Shown: positions 16,961-26,224, counted from the stretch's first letter. The stretch: DNA of 37,520 nt from Verrucomicrobiota bacterium (GCA_005887825.1 VBQC01000001.1:1-37520), one strand, 5' to 3'. Program-made: numbers and translations. The notes: generated from the letters alone by a model not told the origin.

Positions 16961-18493
16961 TTACTTCAAATCCGCGAACAATGTCGGATGCGCTTCCTCG
17001 GCTGCCAGGGCTTTCGCCCGTTGTTCGCGTTTTTCCATGATGAATTTATCCAATGCCGGATCGACCGGCAGCGGATAATCGCCGGTGAAACAGGCCAGGC
17101 AGAATGTGCTCAACGGCCTTCCGGTCGCCCGCACCATTCCTTCCACATCGAGATACCCAAGACTGTCCACGCCGAGATATTTGCAGATATCTTCCATCGA
17201 CATTTGATTGGCGATGAGCTTTTCCGGATCGGGAAAATCGATGCCGTAATGGCAGGCGAACCGGTGCGGCGGGCAGCTGACACGCATGTGCACTTCCTTG
17301 GCGCCAGCCTCGCGCAAGTTCACAACACGCGCACGCGCAGTCGTGCCACGCACGATTGAGTCGTCAACCACGACGACGCGTTTTCCGGCGACCATTTCCT
17401 TGATCAAATTCAATTTTACCCGGACATCGAAGTCACGGATGAGCTGGCTCGGCTGCAAGAATGTACGGCCAATGTAGTGATTGCGAACAAATGCATGCGC
17501 GTACGGTATTTTGAGTTCCTGAGCGAAACCGAGGGCCGCATAATTTCCGGAGTCAGGCACCGGCACCACGATGTCGGCCTCGACGGGAAATCTGCGCGCG
17601 AGTTCGCGTCCCATTTCCATTCGCACTTTGCCTACGTTTACCCCGCCGAGCATGCTATCCGGGCGCGCAAAATAGACATATTCGAACATACAGAACGCCG
17701 GCCGCTCTTCTGGGAATGGCCGCTCCGAGCGCAATCCGTTTTCGTCGATAATCAGCACTTCGCCCGGCTCAATTTCGCGGATAAACTCCGCGTGAATGAG
17801 GTCAAGAGCGCAGGTTTCGGAAGCGACGATGTAAGCGCCGTCGAGTTTACCGAGCGCAAGCGGTCGCCAACCGAACGGATCGCGCACCGCGATGAGCTCA
17901 CGCTCACTCATGATCAGGAGCGAAAACGCGCCCTGAATCCGCCGCAACGCGGCCAGAATATTACCTCCGTTCTCCGAGGGCTGTGCGAGTAGATGTAAGA
18001 TGATTTCGCTGTCAGCGGTCGTTTGGAAGATCGAGCCTTTCCGTTCCAGTTCGTCTCGCAAAAGATCGGCATTAATCAAATTGCCATTGTGCGCGATCGC
18101 CATCTGGCCGCGCACGCAGTCAACCACAAAAGGTTGCGCATTTTTGATCGTGCTCGTCCCCGTAGTCGAGTAGCGCGTGTGTCCGATCGCGCGTGTGCCT
18201 TTGAGCCTGGCCAGTTCAGCCTGGCCAAACACCTGCGAGACAAGGCCCATGTCTTTATGCGTCAGAAAGCTCGCACCGGGACCATTGCTTGTGACGATGC
18301 CCGCGCTCTCCTGGCCGCGGTGCTGCAGCGCAAACAAACCGTAGTAAGTCAGCACCGCCGCGTTGGGATGCCCAAATACTCCGAAGAGGCCGCATTCGTG
18401 CCGCGGAAACGCGTCGGAGTCCGGCACCTCGTAGATGTCGATCTTGTCTGGAGAGACCACACCAAATAATCCACCAAATGGCGCTGTGTTCAA
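16961..18493 (-). CDS. purF: Amidophosphoribosyltransferase (Fe-S type with propeptide)
   Basis: A 510-residue glutamine PRPP amidotransferase catalysing the first committed purine step. The catalytic N-terminal nucleophile would be Cys34 in HECGLFGVFG, so a propeptide must be removed. The PRPP motif VVVVDDSIVRGTT and the four Cys positions of the Bacillus-type [4Fe-4S] enzyme (AFCMFEYVYF, FACHYGID, and the two in FCLACF) are present. The first codon at 18493 is TTG without a visible ribosome site. A GTG at 18460, with GGTGGA upstream, is an alternative giving a 22-residue propeptide. The gene lies 16 bases after purL. Confidence 0.95.
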   Translation of the reverse strand: MNTAPFGGLFGVVSPDKIDIYEVPDSDAFPRHECGLFGVFGHPNAAVLTYYGLFALQHRGQESAGIVTSNGPGASFLTHKDMGLVSQVFGQAELARLKGTRAIGHTRYSTTGTSTIKNAQPFVVDCVRGQMAIAHNGNLINADLLRDELERKGSIFQTTADSEIILHLLAQPSENGGNILAALRRIQGAFSLLIMSERELIAVRDPFGWRPLALGKLDGAYIVASETCALDLIHAEFIREIEPGEVLIIDENGLRSERPFPEERPAFCMFEYVYFARPDSMLGGVNVGKVRMEMGRELARRFPVEADIVVPVPDSGNYAALGFAQELKIPYAHAFVRNHYIGRTFLQPSQLIRDFDVRVKLNLIKEMVAGKRVVVVDDSIVRGTTARARVVNLREAGAKEVHMRVSCPPHRFACHYGIDFPDPEKLIANQMSMEDICKYLGVDSLGYLDVEGMVRATGRPLSTFCLACFTGDYPLPVDPALDKFIMEKREQRAKALAAEEAHPTLFADLK

Positions 18494-18509
18494 TTGCGCG
18501 TTTCTAAAA

Positions 18510-20951
18510 TCACAAACTCGGGATGCGTTCGGCCGCAGAATCGCTCTCGATTGCCCGCCGAATGGCGTTCCACCAGTCGTCGTAAAGATCAGCGACTAGC
18601 CAGCGGAATGTTTCGTCGTTTACCTGGATGCATAACTCGTCACCGCCGACTTTGCCGAGTTGTTCAAATGGAACACTCCGCCCGCGCAAGAAGGACATCG
18701 CTCTCCTAAGATTGGTTGGCGCGACTGAAATCACAATGCGCGACTGCGATTCGTTAAAGAGTGCCGCTTCTGTAGAGGCGGGCGTGTCGCCGGCGCAGCC
18801 GGCACGGCTGCCACCACAGTTTTCAAGCTTAATATCGGCACCTAACAAACCAGCCGGATTGAAACAGCTTTCCGCAAGCGCGACCGCGAGACCGCCTTCG
18901 GAGCAATCGTGTGCGCTTTTTACGAGACCTCCGCGGATTAAATCGCGAACAACATTTTGCACCATAACTTCAAGCTCAAGCTCGACATGTGGTGGCGGGC
19001 CGATTTTCATCCCGTAGCAGACTTTGACATAATGGGAGCCACCAAGGTTGTGGCTGGGATCGCCGATCCCGGCCGGACTCGCGCGTCCAAGGTCCCCGCT
19101 GCCGGGCTCACCGACCCCGGCTACGGCGCTGACCGCTCCTACCGTGCCGACGAGAATGATTGCGTCGCCAGCGTCTTTGAACCACTGCGTCGTGATGTGC
19201 TTTTCGTCATCAATCAAACCGACCATCGCGATGGTGGCCGTTGGATCGACAACTCCGGCAGGGCTCTCATTATATAATGAAACATTTCCGCCTGTAACGG
19301 GCGTGCCAAATACGCGGCAGGCTTCAGCGATGCCCTCAACCGCTTCGCGCAATTGCCAGAAGTTCTCCGGCTTATAAGGATTGCCGAAATTCAGATTGTC
19401 AGTCACGGCCAGTGGCTTCGCGCCGGAGCAGGTAAGATTGCGCGCGGCTTCTGCGACGGCGATTTTCCCGCCCTCACGCGGATCAAGCGCGCAATAGAGT
19501 GAATTGCAATCGGTGGTGGCGGCCAGGATTTTATTCGCATAACGGACGAAAAATACGGCGGCATCTGATCCTGGTTTTATAACTGTGCCAGTGCGCACGG
19601 TGTGATCGTATTGACGATACACCCAATTTTTTGACGCGATTGTCGGATCACCCAGCAACTGGCGCAGCGCTTCGCGATTATCGATCTTAGTGAGATCTTC
19701 GATGCGGCGGTCATAGACCCCCCCCACAGAAGAACGCGGCTTCGCTTCGCGCGAGTACAGCGGGGCTTCTTCGGCAAGCGCTTTGGCCGGGATCTCCGCG
19801 GCAATCGCGCTGTTGTTTCGTACGCGCATGATACCGTCGCCAGTGACACGGCCGATTTTTGCGTAAGGCACGTCCCACTTTTCGAACACATCACGCACAA
19901 GATTTTCTTTTCCGCGCTTGGCGATAATAAGCATTCGCTCCTGCGATTCGCTCAGTAAAATCTCGTATGGCGTCATGCCGGGCTCACGCTTTGGCACTTT
20001 CGCTAAATCGATCTCGATTCCGCTTCCGCCGCGGCTGGCCGTCTCGCAGGTCGAACAAGTTAGACCGGCCGCGCCCATGTCTTGAATTCCGGCCACGGCA
20101 TCGTACGCGAGCAGTTCGAGGCACGCTTCGAGCAACAATTTTTCCTTGAATGGATCGCCTACCTGTACGGCCGGGCGATCCTCGCGCGATTGTTCGGTTA
20201 ATTCACGCGATGCGAATGCTGCGCCAGCAAGGCCATCACGCCCGGTCTCCGCGCCGACATAAAAAACTGGATTGCCCACGCCGCGCGCCGCACCGCGTGC
20301 AAGTTGTTCGTGCTTCAGCACGCCGAGACAGAAAACATTTACAAGCGGATTACCTTCAAAACTTTCGTCAAAATAGATTTCGCCGCCTATGGTGGGGACG
20401 CCGATGCAATTACCGTAATGCGCGATGCCAGAGACGACGCCGGTGAAGAGGCGGCGATTGGCCGGAGTAGCGCGAGCGTCTCGCTGCCGCTGTTCATCGG
20501 ATCGCAAGCCAGAGGCATGCGCTACAATTGGCCCGAACCGGAGCGAGTTTAAACAAAACTCAGGGCGTGCGCCCATGGTAAAGATGTCGCGAATAATTCC
20601 CCCAACGCCGGTGGCCGCGCCTTGGAACGGTTCGATTGCGCTTGGGTGATTGTGGCTCTCGATTTTGAACGCGATCGCCCAGCCGTCGCCGATATCGACA
20701 ACTCCGGCATTTTCTTCGCCGGCTTTCACTAAAATGTTTGGCCCGGTGGTGGGAAGTTTTTTCAGTTCTTTTCTCGAATTCTTATACGAGCAGTGCTCAC
20801 TCCACATGACCGAGAAAATGCCGAGCTCGGTAAAATTTGGTTCGCGCCCGAGGATTTTTTTGATGCGCTCGAATTCCTCCGGTGTAAGGCCGTGTTGTGC
20901 AACGACCTCCGGTGTCACAATCGGATCGACAGTCGGCGCTTGGCTCGTCAT
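18510..20951 (-). CDS. purL: Phosphoribosylformylglycinamidine synthase subunit PurL
   Basis: About 813 residues from the ATG at 20951 (a GTG at 20957 is also possible). This is the PurL type that works with separate PurS and PurQ, not seen here; usual length is near 740. Early motifs [29 protein letters not shown] and [11 protein letters not shown] are typical, and [13 protein letters not shown]-like and [10 protein letters not shown] segments follow. It makes FGAM from FGAR, ATP and ammonia. Extra length comes partly from two insertions: about 28 residues near 605-635 rich in Gly/Pro/Ser, and about 17 residues near 710-727 ([17 protein letters not shown]). Both are encoded by palindrome-rich DNA. 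First gene of purL-purF-purM. Confidence 0.96.
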   Translation of the reverse strand: MTSQAPTVDPIVTPEVVAQHGLTPEEFERIKKILGREPNFTELGIFSVMWSEHCSYKNSRKELKKLPTTGPNILVKAGEENAGVVDIGDGWAIAFKIESHNHPSAIEPFQGAATGVGGIIRDIFTMGARPEFCLNSLRFGPIVAHASGLRSDEQRQRDARATPANRRLFTGVVSGIAHYGNCIGVPTIGGEIYFDESFEGNPLVNVFCLGVLKHEQLARGAARGVGNPVFYVGAETGRDGLAGAAFASRELTEQSREDRPAVQVGDPFKEKLLLEACLELLAYDAVAGIQDMGAAGLTCSTCETASRGGSGIEIDLAKVPKREPGMTPYEILLSESQERMLIIAKRGKENLVRDVFEKWDVPYAKIGRVTGDGIMRVRNNSAIAAEIPAKALAEEAPLYSREAKPRSSVGGVYDRRIEDLTKIDNREALRQLLGDPTIASKNWVYRQYDHTVRTGTVIKPGSDAAVFFVRYANKILAATTDCNSLYCALDPREGGKIAVAEAARNLTCSGAKPLAVTDNLNFGNPYKPENFWQLREAVEGIAEACRVFGTPVTGGNVSLYNESPAGVVDPTATIAMVGLIDDEKHITTQWFKDAGDAIILVGTVGAVSAVAGVGEPGSGDLGRASPAGIGDPSHNLGGSHYVKVCYGMKIGPPPHVELELEVMVQNVVRDLIRGGLVKSAHDCSEGGLAVALAESCFNPAGLLGADIKLENCGGSRAGCAGDTPASTEAALFNESQSRIVISVAPTNLRRAMSFLRGRSVPFEQLGKVGGDELCIQVNDETFRWLVADLYDDWWNAIRRAIESDSAAERIPSL
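18769..18818. repeat. Palindrome-rich insertion inside purL (C-terminal site)
   Basis: The 50-base stretch runs from TGTAGAGGCGGGCGTG to GGCTGCCACCACA around a core GCCGGC-GCA-GCCGGC. The outer arms pair at about 16 of 21 positions by eye. It is translated in frame as part of [17 protein letters not shown] just before ALFNESQSR, where other PurL proteins have no such residues. It resembles in-frame palindromic elements of the Rickettsia RPE kind, without being homologous to them. Confidence 0.6.
19048..19131. repeat. Palindrome-rich insertion inside purL (central site)
   Basis: This stretch contains GGGATC-GCC-GATCCC plus further GC-rich partial palindromes (CCGGGCTC, CCCCGGC). It encodes about 28 Gly/Pro/Ser/Ala-rich residues between VGTVG and LGGSHYVK, a place where usual PurL chains are short. 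The reading frame is kept. The borders are approximate. Confidence 0.5.
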
Positions 20952-20957
20952 CGGCAC

Positions 20958-21136
20958 GACACGTTAGCGAATCCGCAGGCCCGCTCAATTACGCAAATTG
21001 GAAATTTAGTTCGAATAGCGGCGCCACGGAGCCGGTCAAACAGGAAGACGGCCGCGCGACACTATGGGAGCGTCCGCCAAGTCCCCCAGCTACGAAGTTG
21101 GGGGGTAAACATCAACATAAACAGGGAGGCATTATA
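20958..21136. other. Divergent intergenic region with hairpin
   Basis: These 179 bases separate purL (-) from a small secreted protein gene (+). At 21082-21105 there is a hairpin built from CCCCCA and TTGGGGG around GCTACGAAG, followed by GGGAGG at 21124-21129. The hairpin would lie in the 5' leader of the + strand gene. No sign of a purine riboswitch was recognised. Confidence 0.5.
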
Positions 21137-21487
21137 GTGAACAAAATAATTATTGCTCTCGTCTGCGCGCTCGTCGCGCCCTTGGCTTTTGGGCAAACCA
21201 GCACGACAACGACTGAGCAAACGACAGCGACAGAACCAACAACGACAACACAAACAACCACAACCTACACTGCCGGCACGGTGACCACCTATGAGCCCAG
21301 CAAGACGATTGTGGTTAAGAGCGACGAAGGTCCGGTCAGCTTCGCGCTGGGCACGGCCGCGCGAATCGTGAATGGCGCCGGGCATGTCGTTACATCAGCG
21401 CTCAAGCCGGGACAGCGTGTGCATGTTTACTACACAGGCACGGGCGAAACGCGCGTGGTCGATCATGTAGTTGTGGACGAAGATTAG
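21137..21487 (+). CDS. Small secreted Thr-rich protein
   Basis: A 116-residue protein starting at GTG, with GGGAGG eight bases upstream deciding the start; the longer open frame upstream is not credible. A signal peptide (VNKIIIALVCALVAPLAFGQ) is followed by a Thr-rich stretch (TSTTTTEQTTATEPTTTTQTT, in parts) and then a compact C-terminal part, residues about 55-116, with alternating beta-like segments (FALGTAARIVN, GQRVHVYYTG, TRVVDHVVVDED). The function is unknown; export to the periplasm or outside is inferred. A strong terminator follows. Confidence 0.8.
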   Translation: MNKIIIALVCALVAPLAFGQTSTTTTEQTTATEPTTTTQTTTTYTAGTVTTYEPSKTIVVKSDEGPVSFALGTAARIVNGAGHVVTSALKPGQRVHVYYTGTGETRVVDHVVVDED

Positions 21488-21512
21488 GCGAAAATAATTC
21501 GCAAGCTCAAAG

Positions 21513-21548
21513 CCGCAGGATTCCGGCGGGAATCCTGCGGTTTTTTTT
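21513..21548 (+). terminator. Rho-independent terminator
   Basis: A perfect 12-base stem, CCGCAGGATTCC with GGAATCCTGCGG, has a GGCG loop and is followed by eight T residues. It ends the transcript of the small secreted Thr-rich gene, 26 bases after its stop codon. Confidence 0.95.
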
Positions 21549-21605
21549 GCTCGTAGCGAATTTAGCCTTCGCTCTGCGCAGAAAAGTTCTGATAAACTTC
21601 GACGC

Positions 21606-22112
21606 GTGGACCTTTCGACTCTGGCAAATGTGGCCACGGCATTAACGGTTTTGGCTGCGGTCGCATTCGGTTTGCTTGAAACCCGCCGTGCGCGCCAGGA
21701 ACGCGCAGAACGCGCGGCGTTCGCCGCCGTTCGAGCAATTCTCACTCCCGAATGGATGAAATCGATGATCGTAGTGCACAGTATTCCGGACGGATCGAGC
21801 GCGTCGGCGATCGAAGGGGACACACATGTATTGGCTGCGGTGCAAGCGGTGGGTGTGATTCTCGAAGGGCTTGGCTATTCTGTTTATGCACGCATTGTTC
21901 CTTTGCATGTAGTTGCCGACTTAATGGGTGGCACCCTCCGCCTGGCCTGGCGTAAAGTGCGGCCCTACGTCGAAGAAGAACGCCGGCGCAGCGGTTCACA
22001 GAAAACTTTTGAATGGTTCCAATGGCTCGCGACGCAGTTGGAACGATATTCGCCCGGAAAGACCAATCTGGAGATGGGCGCCCACCAAGTTTATCATGAT
22101 TGGAAGCCGTAA
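21606..22112 (+). CDS. Unknown membrane-anchored protein (168 aa)
   Basis: I do not recognise this protein with confidence; a faint resemblance to DUF4760-type proteins is from memory only. It starts at GTG and has one N-terminal membrane segment (VATALTVLAAVAFGLLE). An Arg-rich stretch follows (TRRARQERAERAAF), then a helical, probably cytoplasmic part with WMKSMIVV, LEGLGYSVYARIVPLHVVADLMGG, and a C-terminal FEWFQWLATQLERY segment. It lies after a strong terminator and 38 bases before the aminotransferase gene, so the two may share a transcript. Confidence 0.65.
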   Translation: MDLSTLANVATALTVLAAVAFGLLETRRARQERAERAAFAAVRAILTPEWMKSMIVVHSIPDGSSASAIEGDTHVLAAVQAVGVILEGLGYSVYARIVPLHVVADLMGGTLRLAWRKVRPYVEEERRRSGSQKTFEWFQWLATQLERYSPGKTNLEMGAHQVYHDWKP

Positions 22113-22150
22113 CAGTTGCGTTCCGTACGGACATCGCAGAACTTTGCACG

Positions 22151-23569
22151 ATGGCTTTTGATCTAAAGGAAGTTGTAGCAGCGCGGCTGGGTGAAAATTA
22201 CCAGCTCCACGAGCGCCATGTGAACCGTACTTTAGTGGCGGCGCAGCGAGTAATCGGGTTCGACAAAGTCTATGCCCGGGCCGAGGGCGCGTATCTCTAC
22301 GATATGGACAACCAGCCGTATCTGGATTTTCTGAGCGGCTACAGCGTTTTTAACATCGGGCGGAATCATCCGGTTGTGAAGCAGGCGATTCGTGACGTGC
22401 TCGATCTCGATCTGCCCAACATGGTGCAGATGGATTGTTCGCTTCTGAGCGGGTTACTCGGGGAGGCGCTCACGAAGCGAACCCCGCCGCATCTCGACGC
22501 GGTTTTCTTTTGCAACTCCGGCACCGAGGCAATGGAAGGCGCGCTGAAATTTGCACGCGCCGCGACGGGGCGGAAACGGGCGCTCTCGTTAGCGAGCGCG
22601 TTTCATGGATTGAGTCTCGGTGCGCTCTCGCTGATGGGCTGCGAGAGTTTCACCGAAGGCTTCGGGCCGCTCATGGAAGGTTTCGATGCGCGCGTGCCGA
22701 TCGATGACCTCGAAGCGTTAGATGCACAACTGCGCTCGCGCGATGTCGCCGCGTTTGTTATTGAGACCGTGCAGGGAAAAGGCTGTCAAACACCGAAGAC
22801 GGATTTCTTTGTTCGTGCACAGGAACTTTGCCGCAAATACGGAACCCTCTTGATTTCCGACGAAGTGCAGACCGGGCTTGGCCGCACCGGGAAGATGTTC
22901 GGATTCCAGCATTGGAATTTGGAGCCGGACATCATCACGCTGGCGAAAACGTTGAGCGGCGGTTATGTGCCGTGCGGCGCGATTGTGACGCGACGCGAGA
23001 TTTACCAGAAAACTTTTTCGCGCATGGACCGTTGCGTGGTGCACTCGACGACGTTCGGACGAAATAACCTGGCGATGGCTTGCGGGCTCGCCGCGTTGGA
23101 GATCATCGATCAGGAAAATTTAATCGAGAACGCGGCTAGCATGGGTGCGCTGCTCATGGAGAAGATCGATGCGTTGCGCGGGAAACATTCCTTTATCAAG
23201 GGAGCGCGCGGCAAAGGCCTGATGATCGGAATCGAATTCCACGAACCCCAGGAGTTCAAACTCAAAATGGCGTGGAAGTTGTTGCACAAGATCGAAAAGG
23301 TTCTTTTCGCGCAAATGATCGTGACCCAAATGTTGAGCAAGCATCGTATTCTCACGCAAGTGGCTGGGCACGCCATGGACGTGATGAAAATCCTGCCGCC
23401 ATTGATCATTGGTGAGCGCGAGATCGACATGTTCGTTAACGCATTGGATGATGTGCTAATGGAATGCCGCAAATTTCCTGGGCCAATGTGGGAGCTTGGA
23501 AATAATTTCGTTAAAGCCGCGATTGGTTCGAAGCGGGGTGTCGCATCGAGCCGGCCTGTTTCGGTTTAA
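22151..23569 (+). CDS. Class III pyridoxal-phosphate aminotransferase
   Basis: A 472-residue fold-type I aminotransferase of the acetylornithine/ornithine/4-aminobutyrate group. Motifs include CNSGTEAMEGALKFAR (121-136), SDEVQTGLGRTG (236-247) and the PLP-binding Lys266 in ITLAKTLSGGYVPCGA. The exact substrate cannot be read from the sequence; it is not clearly ornithine-, GABA- or acetylornithine-specific. An extended C-terminal end after about residue 440 is Lys/Ser-rich. An in-frame start at 22100 overlaps the upstream gene and adds residues unlike the family, so 22151 is preferred. No strong ribosome site is seen. Confidence 0.9.
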   Translation: MAFDLKEVVAARLGENYQLHERHVNRTLVAAQRVIGFDKVYARAEGAYLYDMDNQPYLDFLSGYSVFNIGRNHPVVKQAIRDVLDLDLPNMVQMDCSLLSGLLGEALTKRTPPHLDAVFFCNSGTEAMEGALKFARAATGRKRALSLASAFHGLSLGALSLMGCESFTEGFGPLMEGFDARVPIDDLEALDAQLRSRDVAAFVIETVQGKGCQTPKTDFFVRAQELCRKYGTLLISDEVQTGLGRTGKMFGFQHWNLEPDIITLAKTLSGGYVPCGAIVTRREIYQKTFSRMDRCVVHSTTFGRNNLAMACGLAALEIIDQENLIENAASMGALLMEKIDALRGKHSFIKGARGKGLMIGIEFHEPQEFKLKMAWKLLHKIEKVLFAQMIVTQMLSKHRILTQVAGHAMDVMKILPPLIIGEREIDMFVNALDDVLMECRKFPGPMWELGNNFVKAAIGSKRGVASSRPVSV

Positions 23570-23705
23570 GACCATTCACGGATAAAAGCAGCGGACGTCG
23601 TTGCCACTACATTGTCGAATTCAGGTTGTGTGGTGTCCTTGCCAGGCGTACGGTCTAAATGCGCGTGAAGCGTCTTTTCAACGCGAATAAAATCGGAGGT
23701 AAATC

Positions 23706-24701
23706 ATGAGCACTGCAGTTGTCGAACCAAAGAAAAGCGAAACGGAGCTGAATCAGCTTGATCAGCTTAGGAAGTTTACCAAAGTCGTCGCCGACACGGC
23801 AGATTTTGAATCCATCAAGGAATTCAAACCGCAGGACGCGACGACGAACCCGAGCTTGGTTTATGCCGCCACGCAAAAACCGCAGTACGCGCATGTGGTA
23901 GAAGAGGTGCTGGCTGATCGCAAGAAATCAGGTCTGAGCGGTCACGATCAGATCGAAGACATTTGCGATCACCTGCTAGTCCAATTTGGTTGCGATATTC
24001 TCGAGATTGTTCCAGGACGCGTTTCGACCGAAACCGACGCGCGCTTGTCGTTTGATGTCGAAGGTTCGATCAACAAGGCGCAGCGGTTGATCCAGCTTTA
24101 TGAAGAACGAAAAATTGCGCGCGAACGGGTGTTGATCAAAATCGCGTCGACGTGGGAGGGATTGAACGCGGCCGAGCAACTGCAAAAGGAAGGGATCCGG
24201 TGCAATCTGACGTTGATGTTCTCGCTGCCCCAGGCAGTGCGCGCGGCCGAAGCGAAAGCGCAGCTCATCTCGCCGTTTGTCGGGCGGATTTACGATTGGT
24301 ACAAGAAAGAAAACAAACGCGATTACGCTGGTCCCGAAGATCCTGGTGTGCAGTCAGTTAATGAAATTTATACGTATTACAAGAAATTCGACATCGCGAC
24401 CGAAGTCATGGGCGCGAGCTTCCGCAACGTCGGACAAATCCGCGAGCTGGCCGGTTGCGACGCGCTCACGATCAGTCCCGAACTGATGAAGGAACTTTCG
24501 GAATCGACCGAGCCGCTCGAGCGCAAACTTGATCCAGAAAAAGCGAAGTCCACGAAGATCGACAAGTTGGAGTTCGATGAGAAGAAATTCCGATGGCTGT
24601 TGAATGAGAACGCAATGGCGACGGAGAAAACGGCGGAAGGCATTCGCAAATTCGCCGCCGATGTCGTGAAACTCGAAAAATTCGTAGCAGGCAAGTTGTA
24701 G
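23706..24701 (+). CDS. tal: Transaldolase
   Basis: A 331-residue class I transaldolase of the TalB type, with the Schiff-base Lys145 in [10 protein letters not shown] and the early motif DATTNPSL (44-51). Later motifs [11 protein letters not shown] and VMGASFRN are typical. It moves a dihydroxyacetone unit between sugar phosphates in the non-oxidative pentose phosphate pathway. A GGAGG site lies eight bases before the ATG. The stop codon TAG lies within a palindromic repeat that continues to two bases before trmL. Confidence 0.97.
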   Translation: MSTAVVEPKKSETELNQLDQLRKFTKVVADTADFESIKEFKPQDATTNPSLVYAATQKPQYAHVVEEVLADRKKSGLSGHDQIEDICDHLLVQFGCDILEIVPGRVSTETDARLSFDVEGSINKAQRLIQLYEERKIARERVLIKIASTWEGLNAAEQLQKEGIRCNLTLMFSLPQAVRAAEAKAQLISPFVGRIYDWYKKENKRDYAGPEDPGVQSVNEIYTYYKKFDIATEVMGASFRNVGQIRELAGCDALTISPELMKELSESTEPLERKLDPEKAKSTKIDKLEFDEKKFRWLLNENAMATEKTAEGIRKFAADVVKLEKFVAGKL

Positions 24702-24748
24702 CCGCGATCGATGGTCGCGGTCGGCCGGCATCAACGATGCCGGCTACA
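24697..24748. repeat. Double-hairpin palindrome between tal and trmL
   Basis: The element begins TGTAGCC and ends GGCTACA. Inside it are two hairpins: CCGCGA/TCGCGG and the perfect GCCGGCATC-AAC-GATGCCGGC. The tal stop TAG is part of the left end, and the trmL ATG follows two bases after the right end. It may act as an mRNA hairpin or be a dispersed element. There is no T-run. Confidence 0.75.
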
Positions 24749-24750
24749 GC

Positions 24751-25200
24751 ATGTTCAACGTTGTCCTGATTGAACCGGAGATTCCGCCCAACACTGGGAA
24801 TGTCGGGCGGCTTTGTCTGGCGGCGCAATCGACACTGCATCTGGTTAAGCCACTCGGGTTTTCCTTGGACGATCGACAACTGAAACGCGCTGGGCTTGAT
24901 TATTGGGACGAAGTCAAGGTGCAACTCTGGGACTCCTTCGACGCGTTGCGGCAGGCGCAGCCGTCGGAGGCGCGCTATTTTTTTCTCACGACGAAAACCA
25001 AACGCGCCTACTACGAAGCAACGTTTCACCGAAATGATTTTCTCGTTTTCGGTCGCGAAACAAAGGGGCTACCTGAAACTCTGCTCGCCGCCAATATTGA
25101 TAGCTGCATCAGCATCCCGATGCACGGGACGCGCAGCCTAAACCTCGCCACCGCTGTTGCAATTGTGTTGTTCGAGGCGGTGCGCCAGGAGCAGCGCTGA
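24751..25200 (+). CDS. trmL: tRNA (cytidine/uridine-34 2'-O)-methyltransferase, SPOUT family
   Basis: A 149-residue SPOUT methyltransferase of TrmL length. Motifs are LIEPEIPPNTGNVGRLC (6-22), GRETKGLPE (101-109) and IPMHGTRSLNLATAVAIVLFEA (122-143), which form the knotted SAM-binding site. It methylates the ribose at the wobble position of certain leucine tRNAs using SAM. It directly follows the tal palindrome, so it is likely co-transcribed with tal. No Shine-Dalgarno site is seen because the palindrome occupies that position. Confidence 0.93.
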   Translation: MFNVVLIEPEIPPNTGNVGRLCLAAQSTLHLVKPLGFSLDDRQLKRAGLDYWDEVKVQLWDSFDALRQAQPSEARYFFLTTKTKRAYYEATFHRNDFLVFGRETKGLPETLLAANIDSCISIPMHGTRSLNLATAVAIVLFEAVRQEQR

Positions 25201-25267
25201 CCAAAACATCGCAACGCATCGGCGCTGTCGGAGTTAAATCAGCGAAGGACAAAACAGAAGGATAATC

Positions 25268-26224
25268 ATGAAACGTATTGTGTTCCTAACATGTATTGGG
25301 AGCGTCGCACTAGCGCTGACGGCATGGGGTGCTCCAAAAGACAGACCAGCAACCAGATCGGCGAAGGGTAAAAGCACGCCAAGCGCGCATACGGTCTCGG
25401 CAAGAGGTGGAGGCCACGTGGCCCGGCACGCCGCACCGGTGAGAACATCGCGAAGTTTTTCGGCTGCGCGATCTCATCAGCGGGCTATCGCGGCGACACC
25501 ACGGACCAGGTCCAGTTCAGTAGCTCGCGGAAGAGCTCTGCGAAGCAGCCGCGTGGAGACGGTAAAAGTGCGCAGCACGCGAACTGCAAATGCCAGGACA
25601 ACAGTGGCCGCTCGCAACCGCACGGCGATTGATCGCGAGAGAAGTCTCGCTCGGGCAAACACTCTGAGGACCAACCGTGCAGAGCCGGCAAGACTACGCA
25701 ACGCGCAGGCCGCGAACGCCAATGCAAGACTCGCCGCTCGCAACAACCTAGCAGTTAATCGCGCAACAAACGCCCGCATCGTCAACAATCGCACAAGAAA
25801 CGCCCGCATCGTCAACAATTGGCGGAGCGATCGTTTCCGCAGTTCGAACTACACCGCGTTTTACAATTACAACCGGCGATGGCACGACCGGAGCTGGTGG
25901 AGAAGGAACTACACGCGTATCATCTTTGTGAGCGGGGGGTGGTGGTACTGGAATACGGGCTATTGGTATCCGGCCTGGGGTTACGCTGCGGGAGCTTACT
26001 ATCCTTACGATGGCCCAATCTACGGATACAATGACCTTTCACCTGATCAGGTGATCGTGAACGTGCAAAGTCAATTGCAGCGCGATGGTTATTATGCTGG
26101 GCCGGTTGATGGAATCCTGGGATCGCAAACCCGGCAGGCACTGGCAGCTTTTCAAGCTGACCATGGATTGGCGATCACCTCGGCGGTCGATAGGCCCACC
26201 CTGGCGACGCTCGGTTTGGCGTAA
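25268..26224 (+). CDS. Secreted Arg-rich protein with C-terminal peptidoglycan-binding domain
   Basis: A 318-residue protein with a signal peptide (MKRIVFLTCIGSVALALTAWGA) and AAGGA-like ribosome site. Residues about 25-190 are strongly basic low complexity (Arg, Ala, Asn, Thr), with words such as NARIVNN. From about 196 an aromatic region (WHDRSWWRRNYTRIIFV, then GYWYPAWGYA, YDGPIYGYN) leads into a PG_binding_1-type domain (about 256-318, SQLQRDGYYAGPVDGILGSQTRQALAAFQ). It likely binds cell wall glycan. The gene at 26527 is a paralogue in the C-terminal part only. A terminator follows. Confidence 0.85.
   Translation: MKRIVFLTCIGSVALALTAWGAPKDRPATRSAKGKSTPSAHTVSARGGGHVARHAAPVRTSRSFSAARSHQRAIAATPRTRSSSVARGRALRSSRVETVKVRSTRTANARTTVAARNRTAIDRERSLARANTLRTNRAEPARLRNAQAANANARLAARNNLAVNRATNARIVNNRTRNARIVNNWRSDRFRSSNYTAFYNYNRRWHDRSWWRRNYTRIIFVSGGWWYWNTGYWYPAWGYAAGAYYPYDGPIYGYNDLSPDQVIVNVQSQLQRDGYYAGPVDGILGSQTRQALAAFQADHGLAITSAVDRPTLATLGLA
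25768..25819. repeat. Perfect 22-base repeat with 30-base offset inside the Arg-rich gene
   Basis: AAACGCCCGCATCGTCAACA plus two bases (AT) occurs at 25768-25789 and again at 25798-25819. The offset of 30 keeps the frame and encodes NARIVNN twice. It shows that the basic region grows by slippage or unequal recombination. Confidence 0.85.

Noticed and set aside
20897-21136. Eighty extra N-terminal residues on the small Thr-rich protein
   Set aside because: The GTG at 21137 has a strong ribosome site and begins a clean signal peptide; the upstream frame crosses the purL start region.
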